The notes under the pieces are model-generated. The model saw nothing but the letters and a program-made list of their open reading frames with translations. It made no database searches and had not been told where the DNA came from. From Fictibacillus halophilus (GTDB lineage: Bacteria > Bacillota > Bacilli > Bacillales > Fictibacillaceae): a stretch of 64,000 nucleotides of DNA. Below are positions 1-11,400 of the stretch, in pieces. The stretch covers positions 1,116,001-1,180,000 of the forward strand of contig NZ_JAEACF010000001.1 of the NCBI RefSeq assembly GCF_016401385.1. The letters run 5' to 3'. The position numbers and the translations under genes are program-made. The number at the start of each line of letters is the position of its first letter. The stretch's first letter is position 1.

Positions 1-711
1 GCAGAAGGTTTAACTTCTGTAATCGTTGATGGAAACAAAGCGGTAATCCTTGAAGTGAACTCTGAAACTGATTTCGTTGCGAAAAACGAAAACTTCAAAA
101 ACTTAATCGCTGAACTAGGGAACCACTTGTTGGCTACAGAGCCAGCTTCAGTTGAAGATGCATTAGCTTCTGATTTTAACGGAACTTCTGTAAATGACTA
201 CATCAACGCAGCAATCGCTAAAATCGGTGAGAAACTTACACTTCGTCGTTTCGAAATCTTGAAAAAAGACGAGAATGCAGCATTCGGCGCTTACCTTCAC
301 ATGGGTGGACGCATTGGTGTTCTTTCAGTACTTGAAGGAACTACTGAAGAAGAAGTTGCGAAAGACGTTTCTATGCACGTTGCAGCAGTAAACCCTAAAT
401 ACATCTCTCGTGACGAAGTTAGTGAAGAAGAAGTATCACGTGAGCGTAAAGTGTTAACTGAACAAGCACTTAACGAAGGAAAGCCTGAAAACATCGTAGC
501 TAAAATGGTAGAAGGACGTCTTGGTAAATACTTCGAAGATATTTGCTTAAACGACCAATCTTTCATTAAAGATCCAGACCAAAAAGTTGGTAAATATGTA
601 GCTTCCAAAGGTGCTACTGTTAAAGCCTTCATTCGCTTTGAAGTAGGAGAAGGTCTTGAGAAGCGTGAAGACAACTTCGCTGAGGAAGTAATGTCTCAAG
701 TTAAAAAGTAA
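1..711 (+). CDS. tsf: Elongation factor Ts, 5' end outside window
   Basis: EF-Ts is the cytoplasmic guanine nucleotide exchange factor that recycles EF-Tu-GDP. The reading frame is open from base 1, so the gene starts upstream; 236 residues are visible and, against a usual length near 293, roughly the first 55-60 (the UBA-like domain) are missing. The family motif SETDFVAKN lies at visible residues 21-29, and the C-terminal dimerisation region is intact to a TAA stop. A GTG at 55 could mimic a start but lies inside the conserved core. In Bacillaceae rpsB normally precedes tsf, so rpsB is expected just outside. A terminator follows. Confidence 0.97.
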   Translation, partial: AEGLTSVIVDGNKAVILEVNSETDFVAKNENFKNLIAELGNHLLATEPASVEDALASDFNGTSVNDYINAAIAKIGEKLTLRRFEILKKDENAAFGAYLHMGGRIGVLSVLEGTTEEEVAKDVSMHVAAVNPKYISRDEVSEEEVSRERKVLTEQALNEGKPENIVAKMVEGRLGKYFEDICLNDQSFIKDPDQKVGKYVASKGATVKAFIRFEVGEGLEKREDNFAEEVMSQVKK

Positions 712-721
712 GCACAGTTTG

Positions 722-755
722 AAAAGAGGGGAGCACGTTGTGTTCCTCTTTTTTT
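722..755 (+). terminator. Intrinsic terminator after tsf
   Basis: Stem AGAGGGGAGCAC / GTGTTCCTCT with a short loop, followed by a run of T. It separates tsf from pyrH. Confidence 0.85.
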
Positions 756-1046
756 ACAGAAATAACCTTGGTTTTAATGGCTTTACTTACTTGAATGTTG
801 TTGTAGCTTAAGTGTTTTACAGAACATCTTGATTTGTTGATTGTAGTGTAAGGTGCGAGACTCCTGCGGGACGAGCGGTCAGGTGAGACACTTAGTGGCG
901 CAAAGCGGCAAGTGGCTCACCGGTTGCCCCGCGGAAAGGGAACACCTGAAACGGAGATCAACTACTTTCACAAAGCGACGAAGCTATTCAGTATAAACAG
1001 CCTTAAAAACTAATTAAATACATTTTTTTAGGTGATGGAGGGACAA
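756..1046. repeat. Gene-free gap holding dispersed repeat, copy A (836-962)
   Basis: This gap has no supportable gene. Positions 836-962 hold a GC-rich element unlike its surroundings. Its ends are inversely repeated (GTTGATT at 836, GATCAAC ending at 962), and an inner hairpin pairs GGTGAG.CACTT with AAGTG.CTCACC. Phrases such as AAGGTGCGAGACTCCTGCGG and CCCCGCGGAAAG recur, diverged, near 30490-30717 (reverse), 42098-42237 and 61395-61440. I recall very similar elements scattered in other Bacillaceae genomes. There is no coding potential, which suggests a non-autonomous mobile or RNA-like element. The pyrH promoter must lie in or after it but was not confidently placed. Confidence 0.75.
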
Positions 1047-1772
1047 ATGACTACTTCAAAATATAAACGAGTCGTCTTGAAATTAAGTGGAGAAGCACTA
1101 GCAGGTGAACAAACTTCTGGAATCGATCCAAAAATCGTTCAGTCAATTGCAGAACAAGTAAAAGAAATCGTTGAACTCGACGTAGAAGTTGCTGTAGTAG
1201 TAGGCGGCGGAAACCTATGGCGTGGTAAGACGGGCAGTGAGATGGGAATGGACCGTGCTTCAGCAGACTATATGGGCATGCTTGCTACTGTAATGAATTC
1301 ATTAGCCCTTCAAGACAGTCTTGAAAACATCGGGGTTCAAACAAGAGTACAAACATCTATAGAAATGCGTCAGGTTGCAGAACCTTATATCAGAAGAAAA
1401 GCCATTCGTCACCTTGAAAAAAAGCGCGTCGTTATTTTTGCAGCAGGAACGGGTAACCCGTATTTCTCAACAGATACGACAGCAGCACTAAGAGCAGCAG
1501 AAATTGAAGCAGAAGTCATCTTAATGGCTAAGAATAACGTGGATGGCGTGTATTCAGCAGATCCGAAATTGGATGAGAACGCTGTTAAGTATACGACATT
1601 GTCTTATCTTGATCTTTTAAAAGATGGACTAGCAGTAATGGATACAACTGCTTCATCACTATGTATGGATAATGACATCCCGTTAGTTGTTTTCTCGATC
1701 ATGGAAGAAGGAAACATCAAACGAGCAGTTGCCGGAGAAAAAATTGGAACCGTTATAAGGGGGAGAAACTAA
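1047..1772 (+). CDS. pyrH: UMP kinase
   Basis: Hexameric cytoplasmic kinase making UDP from UMP and ATP, in pyrimidine nucleotide synthesis. It is 241 residues, typical of the amino-acid-kinase fold family. The N-terminal [10 protein letters not shown] (residues 11-20) and GGGNLWRG (53-60) bind phosphate, and a [11 protein letters not shown] stretch follows. The ATG at 1047 is chosen over GTG 1032 and ATG 1035 because a GGAGGG Shine-Dalgarno sits five bases before it and the product then aligns with known PyrH starts. Its stop overlaps the frr start by one base (TAATG), indicating translational coupling. Confidence 0.96.
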   Translation: MTTSKYKRVVLKLSGEALAGEQTSGIDPKIVQSIAEQVKEIVELDVEVAVVVGGGNLWRGKTGSEMGMDRASADYMGMLATVMNSLALQDSLENIGVQTRVQTSIEMRQVAEPYIRRKAIRHLEKKRVVIFAAGTGNPYFSTDTTAALRAAEIEAEVILMAKNNVDGVYSADPKLDENAVKYTTLSYLDLLKDGLAVMDTTASSLCMDNDIPLVVFSIMEEGNIKRAVAGEKIGTVIRGRN

Positions 1773-2329
1773 TGGCAAAAGAAGTTTTAACTCAAGCAGA
1801 AGAAAAGATGCAAAAAGCAATCGGGGCTCTAAGACGCGAGTATTCAACACTTCGTGCAGGTAGAGCAAACCCTTCTCTATTAGACAGAGTACAAGTTGAT
1901 TATTACGGAACTCAAACACCGATCAATCAACTAGCAGGTGTAACAACTCCAGAAGCTAGACTATTGGTGATTCAGCCTTACGACAAATCAGCAATGGCAG
2001 ATATCGAAAAGGCGATCCTAAAGTCTGATCTTGGTCTAACACCTTCTAACGATGGTCAAGTGATTCGTATTGCGATTCCAGCTCTAACAGAAGAACGCCG
2101 AAAAGAATTAGTTAAACTTGTTAAAAAGTTTGCTGAAGAAGCGAAAGTTGCTCTTCGAAACGTTCGCCGTGATGCTAATGACGATTTGAAGAAACTTGAA
2201 AAAGAAGCTGAGATTACAGAAGATGAACTACGTCGTTATAACGATGATGTTCAAAAACTTACTGATAAATACACAGCTGAAGTTGATTCTGTAAGTTCAG
2301 TTAAAGAAAAAGAAATCATGGAAGTATAA
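1772..2329 (+). CDS. frr: Ribosome recycling factor
   Basis: RRF splits post-termination ribosomes together with EF-G. The 185-residue length is the family norm. The sequence shows the conserved [12 protein letters not shown] near residue 27-38 and the [21 protein letters not shown] helix that forms part of the three-helix bundle. ATG overlaps the pyrH stop. A strong terminator follows, so pyrH-frr forms a small unit. Confidence 0.97.
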   Translation: MAKEVLTQAEEKMQKAIGALRREYSTLRAGRANPSLLDRVQVDYYGTQTPINQLAGVTTPEARLLVIQPYDKSAMADIEKAILKSDLGLTPSNDGQVIRIAIPALTEERRKELVKLVKKFAEEAKVALRNVRRDANDDLKKLEKEAEITEDELRRYNDDVQKLTDKYTAEVDSVSSVKEKEIMEV

Positions 2330-2354
2330 AGCTTTTCCATGTACAATTAAATAT

Positions 2355-2387
2355 AAAAAGCCCTCTATAAAAGGGGGCTTTTTTATT
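2355..2387 (+). terminator. Intrinsic terminator after frr
   Basis: AAAAGCCC.CT / A.GGGGGCTTTT hairpin with a T run. Confidence 0.88.
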
Positions 2388-2496
2388 AGACAATATCACC
2401 ATTTTGCTAGACTTTAAAAGATAAGGTGATTGGCATATGGAGAATACCTCTCTAAGAGGTTGATTCTATGAAGTCTAAGAAGATGGAGGCTTATAC

Positions 2497-3252
2497 ATGC
2501 TTGACAAGCTTTTCTTTAAGAAAAAAAGTCCAGAGAACCATACATTCAAAGAAGAAAACATTCCAAAACATGTAGCTATTATTATGGATGGCAATGGAAG
2601 GTGGGCACGGAAACGAGCCATGCCACGAATTGCCGGACATCATGAAGGGATGAAAACAGTTCGTAAAATCGTTAAAGAAGCGAATAAGATCGGGATAGAA
2701 GTACTGACCCTATATGCTTTTTCAACTGAAAATTGGAAACGTCCTCGTGAAGAAGTCGACTTTTTAATGAAACTTCCTGGAGAATTTTTAAACACTTTTC
2801 TTCCAGATTTGATTAAAGAGAACGTACAAGTGCGAATAATGGGTAAAAAAGAGTTATTACCACTTCACACTGTAAAAGCTGTAGATGAGGCGATTAACAA
2901 GACGAAGAACAACACAGGGTTAATCTTAAACTTTGCGCTTAATTATGGCAGCCGTGATGAGATTACAGCGGCAGTTAAAGCATTAGCTTCTGAAGTGAAA
3001 CAAGGAAGATTAGAGCCGTCACAAATAGATGATTCAATGATTGAACAGCATTTAATGACGCATGATCTAAACGACCCGGATCTTTTGATTCGTACAAGTG
3101 GTGAAGTTCGATTAAGTAACTTTATGCTCTGGCAGCTTGCCTATTCTGAATTTTGGTTTACTGAAGTGCTATGGCCAGATTTTTCTGAAGAGCATCTACG
3201 AGAAGCTGTATCACAATTTGCCGGACGAGGCAGGCGGTATGGCGGTGTTTAA
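2497..3252 (+). CDS. uppS: Undecaprenyl diphosphate synthase
   Basis: Cis-prenyltransferase that elongates farnesyl diphosphate with isopentenyl diphosphate to the C55 carrier used for peptidoglycan and teichoic acid assembly. It is 251 residues. The catalytic motif IMDGNGRWA has Asp31, and the signature RTSGE.RLSNF.LWQ near residue 200 is followed by a DVLWPDF-like segment (EVLWPDF). The start ATG has GGAGG six bases upstream. It opens the uppS-cdsA-dxr-rasP-proS run; cdsA follows after 13 bases. The upstream 110 bases hold no confident promoter match. Confidence 0.96.
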   Translation: MLDKLFFKKKSPENHTFKEENIPKHVAIIMDGNGRWARKRAMPRIAGHHEGMKTVRKIVKEANKIGIEVLTLYAFSTENWKRPREEVDFLMKLPGEFLNTFLPDLIKENVQVRIMGKKELLPLHTVKAVDEAINKTKNNTGLILNFALNYGSRDEITAAVKALASEVKQGRLEPSQIDDSMIEQHLMTHDLNDPDLLIRTSGEVRLSNFMLWQLAYSEFWFTEVLWPDFSEEHLREAVSQFAGRGRRYGGV

Positions 3253-3265
3253 TTAAGGAGGACTT

Positions 3266-4054
3266 ATGAAACAACGGATTATAACAGGTGTAATCGCAGC
3301 CGTTTTATTTATAGGGATTACCCTTTATGGAAGCTGGCCGTTCTCACTATTAATACTATTGCTAACTGGGATTGGCATGTTTGAATTATTGCGAATGAAA
3401 AGGATGGAGCTAAGTTTCGTTGGGGGAATCGGATTTCTATTAGCAGTCTTGATTGCTTTGCCAGAGGACTGGATGAGTTCTTTAGAACCCTTTACTAAAA
3501 CTGATGCCATTATACTTGCAGTTCTTCTATTACTAGTCGTAACTGTTGTACAAAAGAACAATACAGATTACAATCATATTTCGTTTGTTCTTTTTAGTTC
3601 CATATACGTAGGTTTTGGGTTTTTCTATTTATTAGAAACGAGAATATTAGAAGGTGGGGTCCAACTTTTATTCTTAATCCTATTCATGATATGGGCTACT
3701 GACTCTGGCGCTTATTTTGTTGGGAAATCGGTTGGGAAACGAAAACTTTGGCCGGTTATCTCCCCGAACAAAACGATTGAAGGGGCAGTTGGAGGGATTT
3801 TCTTTAGTATTGTTGTAGGTGTTATCAGTTATTTGACTCATTTTGTGGATATGTCGCTATTTAATATTCTACTCATCTCACTTATTGTAGGTATATTTGG
3901 ACAGATAGGTGACTTGGCAGAATCGGCATTCAAACGAATCTACGATGTGAAAGATTCTGGTACTTTGCTTCCTGGACATGGCGGAATATTAGATAGACTA
4001 GACAGTGCGTTATTTGTATTCCCGTTGCTCCACGTGCTTCATTTGATAGGATAA
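3266..4054 (+). CDS. cdsA: Phosphatidate cytidylyltransferase
   Basis: Integral membrane enzyme making CDP-diacylglycerol from phosphatidic acid and CTP, the branch-point lipid precursor (used by PgsA, encoded at 47909). It is 262 residues with about seven or eight hydrophobic segments. The C-terminal family signature is clear: S-A-F-K-R, four residues, K-D-S-G, then [11 protein letters not shown] near residues 215-245. The start ATG has AAGGAGG ahead of it. dxr follows after 16 bases. Confidence 0.96.
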   Translation: MKQRIITGVIAAVLFIGITLYGSWPFSLLILLLTGIGMFELLRMKRMELSFVGGIGFLLAVLIALPEDWMSSLEPFTKTDAIILAVLLLLVVTVVQKNNTDYNHISFVLFSSIYVGFGFFYLLETRILEGGVQLLFLILFMIWATDSGAYFVGKSVGKRKLWPVISPNKTIEGAVGGIFFSIVVGVISYLTHFVDMSLFNILLISLIVGIFGQIGDLAESAFKRIYDVKDSGTLLPGHGGILDRLDSALFVFPLLHVLHLIG

Positions 4055-4070
4055 CGCTAGGAGGTATAGG

Positions 4071-5228
4071 ATGAAATCAGTTAGTTTACTTGGTGCAACA
4101 GGTTCGATCGGTGTTCAAACCTTAGATGTGATCGCCTCTCATCCAGATCAATTCAAATTAAGTTCTATGTCTGTAGGCAAGAATATTGAGGCTGCTGAAA
4201 AAATCATACAGAAATTTCAACCTGAAATTTGCGCCGTTCAAAACGAAGAAGATGCAAAAATTCTTCGTTCGAAGATAACATCATCTACAAAAGTTGTCTC
4301 AGGTATGGAAGGGTTGATTGAAGCCGCGGTTTCCACTGATTCAACGGTAGTTGTGAACGCAGTGATCGGAAGTGTAGGCTTACTTCCCACATTAAAAGCG
4401 ATCGAAGCAAAAAAGACAATCGCTTTAGCAAATAAAGAAACGCTTGTGACTGCCGGACATCTTGTTATGGAAAAAGCAAAGAAGCACAACGTGGCTATTC
4501 TTCCGGTCGACTCTGAACATTCAGCAATCTATCAATGTTTAAACGGTGAAGATACAAAACGTGTTGAAAAGCTGATATTAACCGCTTCAGGTGGAAGTTT
4601 TAGAGATCGAACACGTGAAGAATTAAAAAACGTTACAGTACAGGAAGCTTTGAATCATCCAAACTGGTCTATGGGTGCGAAAATTACGATCGATTCCGCG
4701 ACAATGATGAATAAAGGTTTAGAGGTTATTGAAGCTCATTGGCTATTTTCCTTTGATTATTCGAAAATAGACGTCATTTTACATAAGGAAAGTATCATAC
4801 ACTCTATGGTAGAGTTTGTTGATACGAGCATAATCGCTCATTTGGGACAACCAGATATGAGAGTGCCGATACAATACGCTCTTACACATCCCGATCGACT
4901 TGAATTAATAAACGGGAAAAGGTTAAACTTATGGGAAGTTGGGAAGTTGCATTTTCAAGAAATGGATTACGACCGATTCAGATGTTTAAAACTTGCATTC
5001 CAAGCAGGAACAGCTGGAGGCTTGATGCCGACGATCTTGAATGCTGCGAATGAAAAAGCGGTTGAATTGTTCTTAAATGGTCATATCTCGTTTCTTGAGA
5101 TTGAAGAGATGATCGAACGAGCTATGCAGAATTTGTCCAACGTCAGTAAACCAGATCTTGAGACAATACAAGAAACAGATAAAAGGACTCGTCAATATGT
5201 TGAGTCACTACTTAGTAAAGGCAGGTAA
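4071..5228 (+). CDS. dxr: 1-deoxy-D-xylulose 5-phosphate reductoisomerase
   Basis: Second step of the MEP isoprenoid pathway: NADPH-dependent rearrangement and reduction of DXP to MEP. It is 385 residues. The NADPH-binding GATGSIG is at residues 8-14. The metal/substrate motifs [17 protein letters not shown] and [13 protein letters not shown] are all present. AGGAGGTATAGG precedes the ATG. The stop overlaps the rasP start (TAATG). Its product feeds the UppS reaction encoded two genes upstream. Also called ispC. Confidence 0.96.
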   Translation: MKSVSLLGATGSIGVQTLDVIASHPDQFKLSSMSVGKNIEAAEKIIQKFQPEICAVQNEEDAKILRSKITSSTKVVSGMEGLIEAAVSTDSTVVVNAVIGSVGLLPTLKAIEAKKTIALANKETLVTAGHLVMEKAKKHNVAILPVDSEHSAIYQCLNGEDTKRVEKLILTASGGSFRDRTREELKNVTVQEALNHPNWSMGAKITIDSATMMNKGLEVIEAHWLFSFDYSKIDVILHKESIIHSMVEFVDTSIIAHLGQPDMRVPIQYALTHPDRLELINGKRLNLWEVGKLHFQEMDYDRFRCLKLAFQAGTAGGLMPTILNAANEKAVELFLNGHISFLEIEEMIERAMQNLSNVSKPDLETIQETDKRTRQYVESLLSKGR

Positions 5229-6496
5229 TGGGAATGAACACTGTGATAGCCATTATCATCATTTTAGGTGCTTTAATTTTCTTTCATGAACTCGGACATC
5301 TATTGCTGGCAAAGCGTGCAGGTATCTTGTGTCGTGAGTTTGCTATTGGATTCGGCCCAAAAGTGTTTGCCTTCAAGAAAGGGGAAACGGTCTATACGAT
5401 TCGTCTTTTACCGCTTGGAGGGTTCGTACGTATGGCTGGAGAAGATCCAGAAGGTATTGAACTAAAGGCAGGTCACAGAGTTGGTTTAATCTTCAACCAG
5501 GCAGATGAAGTGGAGAAAATCGTAGTCAATCACCGTGACAAATATCCGGTTCAAAAGACGATTACCATTGAAAAAGCTGATCTAGAACGTGAATTGTATT
5601 TGACGGGTTTCGAAAATGAAGACTCTGGACCATCGACTTACAAAGTAAAAGAAGATGCACTATTTGTAGCAGATCACCAAGAGATGCAAATCGCACCTTA
5701 TAATCGGCAGTTTGGATCTAAGACGATCATGCAGAGAACACTTGCAATCTTTGCTGGTCCTGCAATGAACTTTTTACTAGCTTTCGTGATCTTGGTTGTA
5801 TTTTCACTCATGCAAGGTATTCCGACGAATGAATCGAGACTAGGTACCCTCCAAGAAGGTGCGGGTGCTGAGAAAGCCGGCTTGATTAAAGGGGATAAAA
5901 TTATTGCTGTTCAGGGCGAAAAGATGGACGACTGGAAAGAGTTAGTGTCCGTGATCCAAGAAAACCCTGGTGAAAAATTAATGTTTACAATAAACCGTAA
6001 TGGTGAAGAGAAAGTGGTTCCTGTTACGCTTGGTTCTCGTAAAGGGGCTGATGATAAGAACGAAGGTTTTATCGGGGCACGTCCATATACTGAATCCTCT
6101 TTTGTTGGATCTTTAGAATATGGGGCTAAACAAACATGGTTTATGACAACCGCAATATTTACAGGACTCGGACAATTGATTACGGGGCAGCATGGAATCG
6201 ATCAGCTTTCTGGACCGCTTGGAATCTATGAGTATACAGATCAAGCAGCAAAAGCTGGTGTATATATGCTACTTCAATGGGCAGCTATCTTAAGTGTCAA
6301 CTTAGGGATCTTTAACTTGTTGCCTTTACCGGCACTTGACGGCGGACGCCTTCTATTCTTAGGTGTTGAAGCATTAAGAGGAAAGCCGATCGATCCGCAA
6401 AAAGAAGGAATGGTTCATTTTATCGGGTTCGCTTTTCTGATGTTATTGATGCTTGTTGTTACATGGAATGATATACAGAAAATTTTTCTTGGTTAA
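5228..6496 (+). CDS. rasP: Site-2 intramembrane zinc metalloprotease RasP/RseP
   Basis: Membrane protease of the site-2 family. In B. subtilis it cleaves anti-sigma factors such as RsiW, and signal-peptide and division-protein remnants. It is 422 residues. The first transmembrane helix carries HELGH with His20, Glu21 and His24 as zinc ligands and catalytic acid. A second helix follows near residue 180, then a PDZ domain (about 195-275, containing GAEKAGLIKGDKI). The C-terminal NLLPLPALDGGRL supplies the third ligand. The ATG at 5228 overlaps the dxr stop; ATG 5234 is an alternative. Confidence 0.94.
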   Translation: MGMNTVIAIIIILGALIFFHELGHLLLAKRAGILCREFAIGFGPKVFAFKKGETVYTIRLLPLGGFVRMAGEDPEGIELKAGHRVGLIFNQADEVEKIVVNHRDKYPVQKTITIEKADLERELYLTGFENEDSGPSTYKVKEDALFVADHQEMQIAPYNRQFGSKTIMQRTLAIFAGPAMNFLLAFVILVVFSLMQGIPTNESRLGTLQEGAGAEKAGLIKGDKIIAVQGEKMDDWKELVSVIQENPGEKLMFTINRNGEEKVVPVTLGSRKGADDKNEGFIGARPYTESSFVGSLEYGAKQTWFMTTAIFTGLGQLITGQHGIDQLSGPLGIYEYTDQAAKAGVYMLLQWAAILSVNLGIFNLLPLPALDGGRLLFLGVEALRGKPIDPQKEGMVHFIGFAFLMLLMLVVTWNDIQKIFLG

Positions 6497-6523
6497 TTAG
6501 GGATGATTTGAGGAGTAGAGATT

Positions 6524-8236
6524 ATGAGACAAAGTCAGTTGTTTATGCCAACCTTAAGAGAAGTTCCAGCAGATGCAGACGTTAAAAGTCACCAGCTCTT
6601 GTTAAGAGCTGGATTTATCCGTCAAAATGCTGCTGGTATTTATTCTTTTCTTCCATTGGGGAAAAAGGTTCTTCATAAAATAGAGAATATTGTACGAGAA
6701 GAAATGAATCGTGCTGGTTCACAAGAGATGATGATGCCAGCACTGCAGCTTGCTGAACTATGGCAAGAAAGTGGCCGATGGTATAGCTATGGCCCTGAAC
6801 TAATGAGATTAAAAGACCGACACGAGCGTGATTTTGCTCTTGGAGCTACACATGAAGAAGTGATTACGAGCATCGTTCGAGACGAAGTAAAATCATATAA
6901 GAAGCTTCCTCTTAATCTATATCAAATTCAAACAAAGTTCAGAGACGAAAAGCGTCCACGTTTCGGATTGCTGCGCGGAAGAGAGTTCATTATGAAAGAT
7001 GCATACTCTTTCCATGATAAGCAAGAAAGTCTTGATGATACGTATGAAGCGATGAAAGATGCCTACTCCGCTATCTTTAGCCGTTGCGGACTAAACTTCC
7101 GTGCAGTTTTAGCAGACTCAGGTGCAATCGGTGGTAAAGATAATCATGAGTTCATGGTTCTATCTGAAATTGGTGAAGACTTGATCGCGTATTCGACAGA
7201 TTCAGATTTTGCAGCGAACATAGAGATGGCTCCTGTTGTACTTCGCGAAGAACGTTCATCTGAAACTCTTATGGAGCTTGAGAAAGTAGAAACGAAGCAT
7301 GCGAAAACGATCGAAGAGGTATCAGATTTCTTACAAGTTGCACCTTCAAAAGTGATTAAATCATTGCTTTATATCGCTGATGAACAACCTGTTTTAGTGT
7401 TAGTCAGAGGAGATCATGAGGTTAATGAGATCAAGCTTAAGAATGTGCTCTCTGCTAAAGCAGTAGTATTAGCTACGGCAGAAGAAACAAAAAAATGGTT
7501 GAATGCTGAACACGGATCTATCGGACCGGTTCACTCTCCAAAAGAAGTTAAAGTAATTGCGGATCAAGCAGTGCCATTTATGGTAAACGCAGTTTGTGGC
7601 GCAAATGAATCTGGCTACCATTATATAAACGTTAATCCAATTAGAGATTTTGAGTTCAATGAAACAGCTGATCTTCGTTTTGTTGTTGAAGGTGATCTGT
7701 CTCCAGATGGTAAAGGGACAATCGTTTTTGCAAAAGGAATTGAAGTCGGGCATGTGTTCAAGCTTGGTAAAGTATACAGCGAGCCGATGAAAGCCTCTTA
7801 CTTAGACGAAAACGGTAAGAATCAAATCATGTCTATGGGTTGTTATGGAATAGGTGTTTCACGTACATTAGCGGCAGTAGCTGAAGAAAACAATGATGAT
7901 AAAGGGTTGATCTGGCCGTTATCATTAACTCCGTTCGATGTGCATTTAATTGCTGTAAACAGTAAGAACGCAGAACAAGCAGCACTTTCAGATGAGCTGT
8001 ACACGCAAATCAAGAACGATGGCTTTGATTGCTTATATGATGATCGCCCTGAACGTGCGGGTGTGAAATTTACAGATAGCGATCTTATCGGATTGCCGAT
8101 TCGTGTTATGGTTGGAAAACGTGCTTCAGAAGGCATCGTTGAAGTGAAGATTCGTAAGAGCGGCGAATCTTTTGAAGTGCCAGTTTCTGAACTTAGCGAT
8201 TTTATTAAAAAAGAGTGGGACAAGCTTAAGAATTAA
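6524..8236 (+). CDS. proS: Prolyl-tRNA synthetase
   Basis: Class II synthetase charging tRNA-Pro. It is 570 residues, the bacterial form with an editing (INS/YbaK-like) domain inserted at about residues 225-390 between catalytic motifs 2 and 3. Motif 2 appears as [17 protein letters not shown], and motif 3 as [14 protein letters not shown]. The C-terminal anticodon-binding domain contains [12 protein letters not shown]. The start has GAGGAG upstream. Only 27 bases separate it from rasP, leaving no room for a T-box leader. A terminator follows. Confidence 0.96.
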   Translation: MRQSQLFMPTLREVPADADVKSHQLLLRAGFIRQNAAGIYSFLPLGKKVLHKIENIVREEMNRAGSQEMMMPALQLAELWQESGRWYSYGPELMRLKDRHERDFALGATHEEVITSIVRDEVKSYKKLPLNLYQIQTKFRDEKRPRFGLLRGREFIMKDAYSFHDKQESLDDTYEAMKDAYSAIFSRCGLNFRAVLADSGAIGGKDNHEFMVLSEIGEDLIAYSTDSDFAANIEMAPVVLREERSSETLMELEKVETKHAKTIEEVSDFLQVAPSKVIKSLLYIADEQPVLVLVRGDHEVNEIKLKNVLSAKAVVLATAEETKKWLNAEHGSIGPVHSPKEVKVIADQAVPFMVNAVCGANESGYHYINVNPIRDFEFNETADLRFVVEGDLSPDGKGTIVFAKGIEVGHVFKLGKVYSEPMKASYLDENGKNQIMSMGCYGIGVSRTLAAVAEENNDDKGLIWPLSLTPFDVHLIAVNSKNAEQAALSDELYTQIKNDGFDCLYDDRPERAGVKFTDSDLIGLPIRVMVGKRASEGIVEVKIRKSGESFEVPVSELSDFIKKEWDKLKN

Positions 8237-8272
8237 AGAGATTTTGTGTTAATCTATAATACTAATAGAGGA

Positions 8273-8307
8273 GGTGCCTCTCATTACAAGAGGTGCCTTT
8301 CTCTTTG
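8273..8307 (+). terminator. Terminator after proS
   Basis: Stem GGTGCCTCT / AGAGGTGCC (two G-T wobbles), loop CATTACA, then TTTCTCTTT, a somewhat interrupted T tract. Confidence 0.65.
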
Positions 8308-8370
8308 TACTTTACGAACATTGATCTAATCTTTATGATGATAATCCACGCTGATGATTTATAGCTATAG

Positions 8371-8376
8371 TATAAT
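8371..8376 (+). promoter_or_regulatory. Candidate -10 box for polC
   Basis: A perfect TATAAT lies about 80 bases before polC. No convincing -35 is seen at 16-18 bases upstream, so this is only a candidate. Confidence 0.4.
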
Positions 8377-8453
8377 AGATAAAGAAACGTATAAAAAAAT
8401 ACGTTGGTTAGTCATGTGAAAACATAATTAAACCCCTTAATAAGGAGGTTCGT

Positions 8454-11400
8454 ATGAGCGGGAATGATCAACAGATCAGACAAGAAAGGCTATCTCTTCT
8501 TTTAGAACAACTAGGTATGCCTGATGAGATGAAAGCAGGTTTTTCGGAAGGAACGATCGAAAAACTAACGATAGATAAAACAAATAGAAGCTGGCATTTT
8601 ATAATAGGACTACTGCGTCCATTAACTCCTGATAGTTATGCATGGTTTAGTGCCAGCCTTCGCCAAACTTTTCAACATATCGCTACAGTGTCTTTTTCTC
8701 TTCAAACGAAAGAGAGTTTTCAAGCAGAAGAACTTCTTGGCTTTTGGCCGTTGTGCAAAGAAAAGTTAGTAGAGACAGCAGCACCAAGTCTAGGAAGTAT
8801 GCTTTCTACGCAAGATCCTATTGCGGAAGGCAATTTTTTGAGTCTTACAGTAAGAAATGATGCAGAAGAAGCACTTGTTCAAAGAAAGCTTTCTCCTGTT
8901 ATTAAGGAGATGTACAGTCAGTTTGGCTTTCATTCTGTAATGGTTAAAACAGAGATTAAACACTCTGAAGAAGATTTTCAAAAGTTTATCGAACAGAGAA
9001 AACAAGAAGATCAGAATAAAGTAATGGAAGCATTAGTTGAAAAAGAAAAAGCTGCTAATCGATCTGAATGTCCTGCAGCAAGAACAGATATTATGATTGG
9101 TTATTCGATCAAGGATGAACCTGTTCCGATCCAAACGATTCAAGATGAAGAGAGACGCATAACGATTCAAGGGTATGTCTTTCATTCCGAAACGAGAGAG
9201 CTTAGAAGTGGACGTACACTATTAACATTTAAGATTACCGATTACACAGATTCTCTTTTAATTAAAATATTCTCTCGAGATAAGGAAGATATCCCTATCC
9301 TTCAAGGTATTCAAAAGGGTATGTGGTTAAAAGTTCGAGGCGGAATTCAAAATGATACGTTTGTCAGAGATCTAGTCATGATCGCGAACGATATTAATGA
9401 GATCAAACCTGAATTCAGAAAAGATTTAGCGGATGAAGATAACAAACGTGTTGAGCTTCATCTTCACACACCGATGAGTCAGATGGACGCGATATCTTCT
9501 GTTTCTTCCCTAGTGGGACAGGCAAAGAAATGGGGTCATCCAGCTATCGCCATAACAGATCATGCTGGTGTTCAATCTTTCCCAGAAGCCTATAGCGCAG
9601 GAAAGAAAAACGGGATCAAGATTTTGTATGGACTTGAAGCGAATCTTGTAGATGATGGTGTACCAATCGCTTACAATGAAGCACCAAGAAAATTAACGGA
9701 CGAAACGTATATTGTCTTTGACGTTGAGACAACGGGTTTATCAGCTGTTTATAACAAAATTATTGAACTGGCAGCTGTGAAAATTCGTGGAGGAGAAATC
9801 ATTGAACGATTTGAAAGGTTCGCAAATCCTCATGAATCTCTTTCTCAAACGACGATTGAATTAACAGGAATTACTGATGATATGGTCGAGAACGCACCTG
9901 AGATCGAAGAAGTACTTCGAGATTTTCATGCGTTTATGGGTGATGATATCCTAGTAGCGCATAACGCGAGCTTTGACATGGGATTCTTGAACGAAGGTTT
10001 ACGCAAGATAGGATTAGGCGAAGCGAAGAATCCAGTCATTGATACATTAGAATTGGCAAGGTTCCTACTTCCACAATTAAAGAATCATAGGTTGAATACG
10101 CTTTGTAAAAGGTTTGATATCGAACTCACTCAGCATCACCGAGCTATCTATGATGCTGAAGCAACTGGTTATCTATTATGGAAGCTTCTAAAAGAGACGT
10201 TTGAAAAGGATATCTTCTATCACGATCGTTTGAACGATAACATGGGGCAAGGTGGATTTCAGCGATCAAGGCCGTTTCACTGTACACTTTTAGCTGCGAC
10301 ACAAGAAGGGCTGAAAAATTTATACAAACTTGTTTCTGAATCTCATCTATCTTATTTTTATCGAACACCACGTATTCCGAGATCACGGTTAAGTAAACTA
10401 CGAGAAGGCATACTCGTCGGTTCAGCTTGTGATAAAGGTGAAGTGTTTGAGGGTATGATGCAAAAACCGATCGAAGAGGTTGAAAAGATCGCGGAGTTTT
10501 ATGATTACTTAGAGGTTCAGCCACCAAGTAACTATTATCATCTTATCGAAAGAGAATTAGTCGCAGATGAGATGAACTTAAGAGAGATCCTGTCTAACAT
10601 CGTTCAGCTTGGAGAGAAATTGAACAAACCGGTTGTCGCAACAGGAAACGTTCATTATTTAAATCCTGAAGATGCGATCTATCGAAAGATCTTGATCTCT
10701 TCTCAAGGTGGAGCGAATCCGCTGAACAGACAAACTCTTCCAGAAGTGCATTTTAGAACGACGGATGAGATGTTGGATCTGTTCTCTTTCTTAGGTGAAG
10801 AAAGAGCTCAAAAAGTAGTTTGTGAAAATACGAGACAGATCGCCGACATGATTGATGAGATCAAACCGATCCCTGATGATCTATATACACCAAAGATCGA
10901 GGGCGCAGATGAAGAAGTACGCTCTATGAGTTATAACCGAGCAAGAAGCATCTATGGTGAGAATCTTCCTGAACTTGTTGAGAAGAGGCTGGAAAAAGAA
11001 TTAAAGAGTATCATCGGACACGGATTTGCGGTTATTTACTTGATCTCACATAAACTTGTAAAAAAATCGTTGATTGATGGATACCTTGTAGGGTCGCGTG
11101 GATCAGTCGGTTCGTCGTTTGTTGCGACAATGACGGAGATCACTGAAGTAAATCCATTGCCTCCTCATTATGTTTGTCCGAAGTGTAAAGAATCCCATTT
11201 CTTTAACGATGGTTCTGTTGGTTCTGGTTATGATCTGCCTGATAAAGAATGTCCAACATGCGAAGTACTTTATATTAAAGATGGACAAGATATTCCGTTC
11301 GAAACGTTCCTTGGTTTCAAAGGAGATAAAGTCCCTGATATTGACTTAAACTTCTCAGGTGAATATCAGCCTAGAGCACATAACTACACGAAAGAACTGT

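Noticed and set aside
297..674. Long minus-strand ORFs opposite tsf and many other genes
   Set aside because: They mirror codon bias of the + strand genes, lack binding sites and have no recognisable domains.
6497..6523. T-box leader for proS
   Set aside because: Only 27 bases separate rasP from proS.
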